64,000 nt of DNA from Marinobacter confluentis (lineage in GTDB: Bacteria; Pseudomonadota; Gammaproteobacteria; Pseudomonadales; Oleiphilaceae), in NCBI RefSeq assembly GCF_004785685.1, contig NZ_SRPF01000002.1, positions 744,001 to 808,000 of the forward strand, given 5' to 3'. The notes under the pieces are model-generated. The model saw only the letters and a list, made by a program, of their open reading frames with translations. It searched no databases and was not told where the DNA came from. How positions within the stretch are numbered: position 1 is the first letter of the stretch; each line of letters starts with the position of its first letter. The position numbers were made by a program, and so were the translations under genes. Shown here one piece after another: positions 59,681-64,000 of the stretch.

Positions 59681-60222
59681 GCGAGACCCTCCGCGCCGTG
59701 TTTCGCTTCGTAGGTTTTTTCACCCGACATTACCCGGAGGGCCTGTGTGGCCATGTTGAATCCGGCTATGCCGGTAAACACGGCAGATATGGGAATCACG
59801 CTCTTGATAATCCACCGATGCGCAAGACCGCCCGGGTCGGGGCTGCCCTCGCCCATACTGTAAGACTCTACAGCGTATGCCTGGCCGTAATGCCAGATCA
59901 GGTAGGAGAACGGGATGATAAAGATAATGGCGCCAATAAGGTTGATCCACGCCTTGGTTTTGTCGCTCCAACGGGTGTAAAGCACATCAACGCGTACGTG
60001 TCCGTCGGTGCGCAGAGCGTAGGGAATACCAAGCAGGAAAACCACCGAATACAGGTGCCACTCCATCTCCTGCATACCGATAGACACGTCGTTCAGGACG
60101 TAGCGGGTAAAAACGTCGTAGAAGACATTCCCCGCCATCAGTATCATCGCGGCACAGGCGACCCAGCCACAAAAAATTGAAAACCAGGCCAGCCCGTCAT
60201 CGAGCTTGATAATCCAACGCAT
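59677..60222 (-). CDS. dctQ: TRAP transporter small permease DctQ
   Basis: A 181-residue protein with four membrane helices. DctQ features: NVFYDVFTRYVLNDVSIGMQEMEWHLYSVVFLLGIPYALRTDGHVRVDVLY, including the EWHLYSVVF and DGHVRVD segments. It associates with DctM. Between its gene and dctP upstream is a strong hairpin that may lower permease relative to receptor expression. Confidence 0.93.
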   Translation of the reverse strand: MRWIIKLDDGLAWFSIFCGWVACAAMILMAGNVFYDVFTRYVLNDVSIGMQEMEWHLYSVVFLLGIPYALRTDGHVRVDVLYTRWSDKTKAWINLIGAIIFIIPFSYLIWHYGQAYAVESYSMGEGSPDPGGLAHRWIIKSVIPISAVFTGIAGFNMATQALRVMSGEKTYEAKHGAEGLA

Positions 60223-60274
60223 TACTCTTCCTCCGCCAGGTGAACTGGCGATTTTCCGATGGGTATAAACGATG

Positions 60275-60305
60275 GAACCGGGGTCGCATAGAGTGACCCC
60301 GGTTC
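60275..60305 (-). other. Strong stem-loop between dctP and dctQ
   Basis: GAACCGGGGTC (60275-60285) pairs perfectly with GACCCCGGTTC (60295-60305) around a nine-base loop. Only a few T follow on the transcript. Like the hairpin after the ABC binding-protein gene, it probably stabilises the receptor mRNA or partly terminates. Confidence 0.7.
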
Positions 60306-60320
60306 AGTTAGCGCCGATAT

Positions 60321-61400
60321 TTACTCAACTTCTGTCATTGTGTTGAGATAGGCGCGCGTGGAAATGTCCGTGTAGGCGCGGCTCTTGTTCAGGTATTCCT
60401 CCTGGGATTCAATAATGCGTGCCGCCTGCTCGTTGCCTTCGGCCGCTTCTGCCAGAAGCTTCTCGTTGGCGTCATACATGGCCTGGAAAATTTCCTTGGG
60501 GAACTGCTTGATCTGCACGTTCGGGTGCTTGTCCTTGATGGTGGCCCAGGCTTCAGCGTTGGCGTGCTGGGAGTGAATCAGCATGTCGTAGGACGCTGTA
60601 CGCATGGCGATTCGCATGATTTCCTGCAGGTCAGCCGGCAGTTCATCCCAGACTTTTTTGTTGACCAGGAACTGCAGTTCGGTCGCAGGCTCGTGCCAGC
60701 CGGTGTAGTAGTAGTCAGCGATCTGCTGGAAGCCAAGGCGCAGGTCCAGTGCCGGGCCTACCCATTCAACGGCATCAATGGTGTTACGCTCAAGTGCGGT
60801 GTAAAGCTCGCCCGGGGCGATGTTGGTGGGGTTAACGCCCACTTCCGCAAATACCTCACCCTGGAAGCCCGGGATACGCATTTTCAGGCCTTGAAGGTCT
60901 TCCAGAGTCTTGATTTCCTCACGGAACCAGCCACCCATCTGAACGCCGGTGTTACCGCCGGGGAAGGACAGCAGGTTGTGGGGCTCGTAGACTTCCTGCA
61001 TCAGTTCCATGCCACCGCCGTGGTAGAACCAGGCCCACTGTTCAACAGCGGTCATGCCAAACGGCATGCTGGTGAAAAACAGGGTTTCGGGCACCTTGCC
61101 TTTCCAGTAGTAGGACGCGGAGTGGCCCATGTCGTACTGGCCGGCCTTGACCATGTCGAAAACGCCCAGCGGTGCCTTGTGCTTGTTGGCGGAGTCGATG
61201 CGGACTTTCAGGCGTCCGTCGGACATTTTTTCAACGCGCTCGGCGAAGTTCTTGGTGGTGTCACCGAAGATCGGAAAGTTGGGTCCCCAGGTTTCCGCCA
61301 GGCGGAGAGTGAACGTCTTTTCCGACGCCTGAGCCAACGAGGCAAAGAGGATCGAGGAAACCACTGCGCCAATTGCGGCGGCTTTAACAAGCTTTTTCAT
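60321..61400 (-). CDS. dctP: TRAP transporter substrate-binding protein DctP
   Basis: A 359-residue periplasmic receptor. The signal peptide ends at LAQA-SE. TRAP features are TLRLAETWGPNFPIFGDTTKNFAERVE, GQYDMGHSASYYWKGK, LKMRIPGFQGEVFAEVG (with the carboxylate-binding Arg) and DAVEWVGPALDLRLGF. The sequence resembles the FcbT1/TakP branch, which binds keto acids, mannitol-type or chloroaromatic acids. It is the main receptor for DctQM. A close lipoprotein copy is encoded 54 bases upstream. Confidence 0.94.
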   Translation of the reverse strand: MKKLVKAAAIGAVVSSILFASLAQASEKTFTLRLAETWGPNFPIFGDTTKNFAERVEKMSDGRLKVRIDSANKHKAPLGVFDMVKAGQYDMGHSASYYWKGKVPETLFFTSMPFGMTAVEQWAWFYHGGGMELMQEVYEPHNLLSFPGGNTGVQMGGWFREEIKTLEDLQGLKMRIPGFQGEVFAEVGVNPTNIAPGELYTALERNTIDAVEWVGPALDLRLGFQQIADYYYTGWHEPATELQFLVNKKVWDELPADLQEIMRIAMRTASYDMLIHSQHANAEAWATIKDKHPNVQIKQFPKEIFQAMYDANEKLLAEAAEGNEQAARIIESQEEYLNKSRAYTDISTRAYLNTMTEVE

Positions 61401-61435
61401 AACTTCATTCCTTTTATTGTTCGTTCAGTTATTTC

Positions 61436-61448
61436 GCCCGAACCGGGC
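61436..61448 (-). other. Short hairpin between the two TRAP receptor genes
   Basis: GCCCG-AAC-CGGGC, a perfect five-base stem with a three-base loop, lies within the 54 bases separating the receptor genes. No T tract follows; significance uncertain. Confidence 0.3.
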
Positions 61449-61454
61449 CTGACA

Positions 61455-62600
61455 TCAGGGTCTACAAGTGGCCACGCCGCCCCTCGGCTGACTGTTCAGG
61501 TAGGCCTGATCTGCAATCTGAGTCCAGCGGCGCACTTTCCAGAAGAACCGCGACTGGGAGCTCAGGATGTTTTTGGCAAGCGGGTCTTCGTCAGACCGCT
61601 CCTCTAGCAGCTTTCGCGTGGAATCATAGAGGGCCTCAAGAACTTCCGGAGGAAAGGTTCGAAGCTCGACGCCCGGATATTCCACCTGAATGGTGGACCA
61701 GTTTTCCGCGCTCTCGAAGGTTGACTGGGTATACATGTCATAGGCGGCAGTGCGCATGGCAATTTTCAGAACTTTCTGAAGGTGCACTGGCAGCTGTTCA
61801 AAGCTCTTTTCGTTGATCAGGAACTGCAACTCGGTAGCCGGTTCATGCCAGCCGGTGTAATAGAACCGGGCGATCTGGTGAAATTTCATGCCCAGATCCA
61901 ATGACGGACCGACCCACTCAAGAGCGTCGATCTGACCATCATTCAATGCGTCATAGAGTTCTCCGGGGGCCAGATTGACGGGTTCAGCGCCAAGATCCTT
62001 GAGCACCTCACCGGCAAACCCCGGAATCCGCATTTTCAGGCCCTTGAGGTCCTCCAGGCCCTTGATCTCTTTCCTGAACCAGCCTCCCATCTGGTTGCCG
62101 GTGTTGCCGCCGGGAAAGGACATCAACCCATGCTTGCTGTAAACCTTGTGCATCAGTTCCATGCCGCCACCGTGGTAAAACCAGGCGTACTGCTCCTGAG
62201 GCAACATTCCGAAGGGTAAGGTGGTAAAGAACAGGGTATTGGGGTCGATGTCTTTCCAGTAGTAGGACGCAGAATGCCCCATGTCATACTCGCCGGATTT
62301 CACCATTTCGAAAACGCCGAAGGGCTGCTGATGTTCATCAGCGGCGACCACCTCAACCACCAGTTGCCCTGCCGAAAGCTCGTTGACCATCTCCGCAAAA
62401 TTGATGGTTGTCTCACCAAAAATAGGGGCATTTGCAGACCAGGTCTGCGCGAGCGTCAAGGTGTAAACGGTGGGTTCTGGTGCCGGCTCCGTGGGTGCCG
62501 TAGTGGTTTCCGGAGGCGGCGACTCTTTGCAGCCTGAGAAAAGAATTACAACCAGCAGTGGAATAAAAAGCACGTTCAGATTGCCAGCTTGAACATTCAT
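61455..62600 (-). CDS. TRAP-type substrate-binding lipoprotein, paralogue of DctP
   Basis: A 381-residue lipoprotein: lipobox LFSGC with Cys24, then a Pro/Thr-rich tether (about 25-45), then a domain very similar to DctP along its full length. Shared stretches include GEYDMGHSASYYWK, FYHGGGMELM, LKMRIPGFAGEV and WVGPSLDL. The carboxylate-binding Arg is retained. The anchor would keep it at a membrane, either as a high-affinity capture protein or as a sensor partner for the Cache kinase. It is the first gene of the operon; an AGG site is at good distance from the ATG. Confidence 0.92.
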   Translation of the reverse strand: MNVQAGNLNVLFIPLLVVILFSGCKESPPPETTTAPTEPAPEPTVYTLTLAQTWSANAPIFGETTINFAEMVNELSAGQLVVEVVAADEHQQPFGVFEMVKSGEYDMGHSASYYWKDIDPNTLFFTTLPFGMLPQEQYAWFYHGGGMELMHKVYSKHGLMSFPGGNTGNQMGGWFRKEIKGLEDLKGLKMRIPGFAGEVLKDLGAEPVNLAPGELYDALNDGQIDALEWVGPSLDLGMKFHQIARFYYTGWHEPATELQFLINEKSFEQLPVHLQKVLKIAMRTAAYDMYTQSTFESAENWSTIQVEYPGVELRTFPPEVLEALYDSTRKLLEERSDEDPLAKNILSSQSRFFWKVRRWTQIADQAYLNSQPRGGVATCRP

Positions 62601-62744
62601 GTAAGACCTGCCTATTTATATTTGTTGTTTGCTTTGAATTTAATCAAACAAGGTCATTCACGGCTCATGATCCATGGCGCCATGAAAGCTAACAATCCGT
62701 AGGAATGACCAAAATATAAGCAGGAACTACTGAGCGCTAGGCGG

Positions 62745-62768
62745 ACGTACGTACGTATTACTACGTAG
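62745..62768. repeat. Short ACGT tandem tract with nested palindromes
   Basis: ACGTACGTACGT (62745-62756) is followed by ATTA and the palindrome CTACGTAG (62761-62768), in the 257-base gap between the SirB2 and TRAP lipoprotein genes. Apart from this tract and the terminator at 62812 I see nothing convincing in the gap. Confidence 0.45.
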
Positions 62769-62811
62769 AAAATGCGGCAGGGAGAGTCTTAAAACAGACA
62801 ATTCAGAACGG

Positions 62812-62840
62812 AAAAAAGGCCGCCGGTCGCTGGAACCGGC
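62812..62840 (-). terminator. Intrinsic terminator after the second SirB2 gene
   Basis: On the minus strand GCCGGT-tccagcg-ACCGGC forms a six-base stem, then GGCC and a run of six T. It begins 18 bases after the stop codon. Confidence 0.75.
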
Positions 62841-62857
62841 AGCCCGTGTTCGCAAAA

Positions 62858-63229
62858 TCAGAAAGGCTTGGCAAGCGCCAGATGCAGAATCGCCAGCAGT
62901 TGCACAATGGCCAGGACACCGGCGATAACGCGAACTGACTTGCGACGGGTGTCTTTCAGTGCAACCGCACCGGCGCCAATGTAGCCCACCAGCAAAAACA
63001 GTTTCGCTGTCACCCAGCCATCCACAAACACCATCCAGGGGCCTACTATTAGCAAGCCTATGGCGGCAACCAGCAAAACCGTATTGTTGGCATGAGGAAT
63101 CCAGCGCAGGGGCGTTGTGCGCCAGCCCGGCTTGCCAACGGCATCCAGAATGACGCAAAGCAGGAACAGCGCAATGGTGAGGTATGCGCTTGTCATGTGG
63201 ATGCTCTTCAGAATCATGTAGCTGTTCAT
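62858..63229 (-). CDS. SirB2-family membrane protein, copy 2
   Basis: A 123-residue four-helix protein, the same length as copy 1 at 44578 and clearly its paralogue: NSYMILKSIHMTSAYLTIAL, KPGWRTTPLRWIPHANNTVLL and HLALAKPF. It is transcribed alone, divergent from fabA, and ends at its own terminator. Function is unknown, as for copy 1; invariant His residues may bind a cofactor. Confidence 0.85.
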   Translation of the reverse strand: MNSYMILKSIHMTSAYLTIALFLLCVILDAVGKPGWRTTPLRWIPHANNTVLLVAAIGLLIVGPWMVFVDGWVTAKLFLLVGYIGAGAVALKDTRRKSVRVIAGVLAIVQLLAILHLALAKPF

Positions 63230-63409
63230 AGTGCTGCCCGCTCCGGAGTGGGGAAATGGTTGCGAAAACCGGCATTGTACGCAAAAAAACGCCTTCCGCG
63301 ACTAGAAATCCTGCATCCCGGGGGGCAGACTGCAACCAATGGTCAATAGCCTTCTGTGCAATTGGCGTTAAAGTGGATGATATAACTTTGTAACAGGGAC
63401 AACCGCAAT

Positions 63410-63919
63410 ATGACCCCAGATCACTTTGATAAGGCCGACCTTGAGGCCTGTGGTCAAGGCACTCTTTTCCCAGGGAAGATGCGCCTGCCTGTCAATGAAA
63501 TGCTGATGATGGACCGTGTCACTCACTTCAGTGAGACCGACGGCCCTTACGGCAAAGGCAGCATTGTGGCAGAGCTGGATATCAACCCGGATCTGTGGTT
63601 TTTCAAGGTGCATTTTGTTGATGACCCGGTGATGCCGGGTTGTCTGGGACTGGACGCCATGTGGCAGCTGGTCGGTTTTTTCCTGGCTGCAACCGGCGGC
63701 GAAGGCAAGGGCCGCGCCCTGGGCTGCGGCGAGGTGAAGTTCTCCGGCCAGGTGCTGCCCACCGCCAAACTGGTGCGCTACCATCTGGACATCAAGCGGG
63801 TTATCCGGCGCAAGCTGACCATGGCCATCGCCGATGCCCGAATGGAAGTGGATGGCCGTGAGATCTACACCGCCAAGGACCTGAAAGTGGGCATGTTTAC
63901 TTCTACCGATGATTTTTAG
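63410..63919 (+). CDS. fabA: 3-hydroxydecanoyl-ACP dehydratase/isomerase FabA
   Basis: A 169-residue enzyme that dehydrates 3-hydroxyacyl-ACP and isomerises trans-2- to cis-3-decenoyl-ACP, the entry to unsaturated fatty acids. The catalytic His68 ([10 protein letters not shown]) and Asp82 ([12 protein letters not shown]) align with His70 and Asp84 of E. coli FabA (171 residues). The fabB start follows ten bases after the stop, the classic fabAB operon of gammaproteobacteria. Confidence 0.97.
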   Translation: MTPDHFDKADLEACGQGTLFPGKMRLPVNEMLMMDRVTHFSETDGPYGKGSIVAELDINPDLWFFKVHFVDDPVMPGCLGLDAMWQLVGFFLAATGGEGKGRALGCGEVKFSGQVLPTAKLVRYHLDIKRVIRRKLTMAIADARMEVDGREIYTAKDLKVGMFTSTDDF

Positions 63920-63929
63920 GAGCGATTAA

Positions 63930-64000
63930 ATGCGTCGTGTTGTCGTTACTGGCATGGGCATCGTGTCCAGCCTTGGAACCAATCAGAAAGAAGTAACTCA
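63930..64000 (+). CDS. fabB: 3-oxoacyl-ACP synthase I FabB, 5' end only
   Basis: The first 23 codons read MRRVVVTGMGIVSSLGTNQK, the conserved N-terminus of beta-ketoacyl-ACP synthases, and the gene runs out of the window. Position directly after fabA identifies it as FabB rather than FabF. The ribosome site AGGAGCG overlaps the end of fabA. Confidence 0.92.
   Translation, partial: MRRVVVTGMGIVSSLGTNQKEVT

Noticed and set aside
60525..61607. Plus-strand open frame of 360 codons opposite dctP
   Set aside because: Antisense of the TRAP receptor and running across the gap into its paralogue; not a plausible gene.
62727..63335. Minus-strand frame of 202 codons spanning the second SirB2 gene
   Set aside because: Crosses the SirB2 terminator and promoter in another frame and has no protein-like composition.
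1..64000. CRISPR arrays, tRNA or rRNA genes, transposases, phage genes, toxin-antitoxin pairs
   Set aside because: None seen when reading both strands; repeats present are short operators, hairpins or coding repeats.

Overview
The window is about 64 kb of a GC-rich gammaproteobacterial chromosome. Gene content points to a marine, Marinobacter-like heterotroph that can respire nitrate: a fused NarK nitrate/nitrite transporter with an FNR-like site, NnrS, two photolyase-family proteins, TRAP and sulfonate-type ABC uptake, a copper-resistance block, GlyGly-CTERM/rhombosortase sorting and the FabA/FabB route to unsaturated fatty acids. The genus is inferred from gene content; no rRNA or tRNA gene, CRISPR array, phage or insertion sequence was recognised. 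Coding density is high and no gap between genes exceeds 300 bases.

Layout. (1) 1-635: 3' end of moaA. (2) 770-7075: porin, alpha/beta hydrolase, P-loop protein, an ABC protein with an eroded ATPase site and a subtilisin with a long acidic AAEE repeat; the last three overlap or nearly touch. Converging on them is an ECF sigma / membrane anti-sigma / outer-membrane barrel operon (9355-7089). (3) 9512-14064: FeS-type photolyase/cryptochrome, a binding-protein/Cache-like protein and a tandem HAD protein with an unusual motif I. (4) 14363-24804: sulfonate/nitrate-type ABC transporter, HutC-type GntR regulator, AprA/AsfA-like flavoprotein, AprB/AsfB-like ferredoxin, HEAT-repeat protein, seven-iron ferredoxin, DUF971 protein, YeiH-type exporter, ferredoxin-NADP reductase and Mrp-type ATPase. 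Three copies of a CTTGT-N4-ACAAG-like operator tie the locus together. (5) 24838-27540: DUF2256 protein, CPD photolyase, DUF2235 protein. (6) 27566-36457: copper export and oxidation genes, a CopRS-like two-component system with a symmetrical operator, then CadR and an unusual CDF transporter.

(7) 36425-41663: lipoprotein, reprolysin-like protease with GlyGly-CTERM tail, its probable processing enzyme rhombosortase, AEC transporter, WrbA, TrhA. (8) 41902-47108: fused NarK, SirB2, NnrS, ion channel. (9) 47135-49183: two DUF4442 hotdog proteins divergent from a LysR regulator. (10) 49215-56227: small membrane protein, creatinase-like M24 protein, MHS-type transporter, the DUF1329/DUF1302 envelope pair and a divergent TetR regulator with a palindromic operator. 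(11) 56239-62600: NarL-type response regulator, Cache-domain histidine kinase, TRAP transporter DctMQP and a second, lipoprotein copy of its binding protein. (12) 62858-64000: second SirB2 copy, fabA and the first codons of fabB.

Most promising for new biology: the AprAB/AsfAB-like redox cluster with its operators (14322-24804); the ECF sigma/anti-sigma/barrel/subtilisin/degenerate-ABC locus (2848-9355); the CadR-linked CDF transporter with a Cys in its metal site; and the duplicated TRAP receptor beside a Cache histidine kinase. All functions come from reading sequence motifs by eye; no database search was run.
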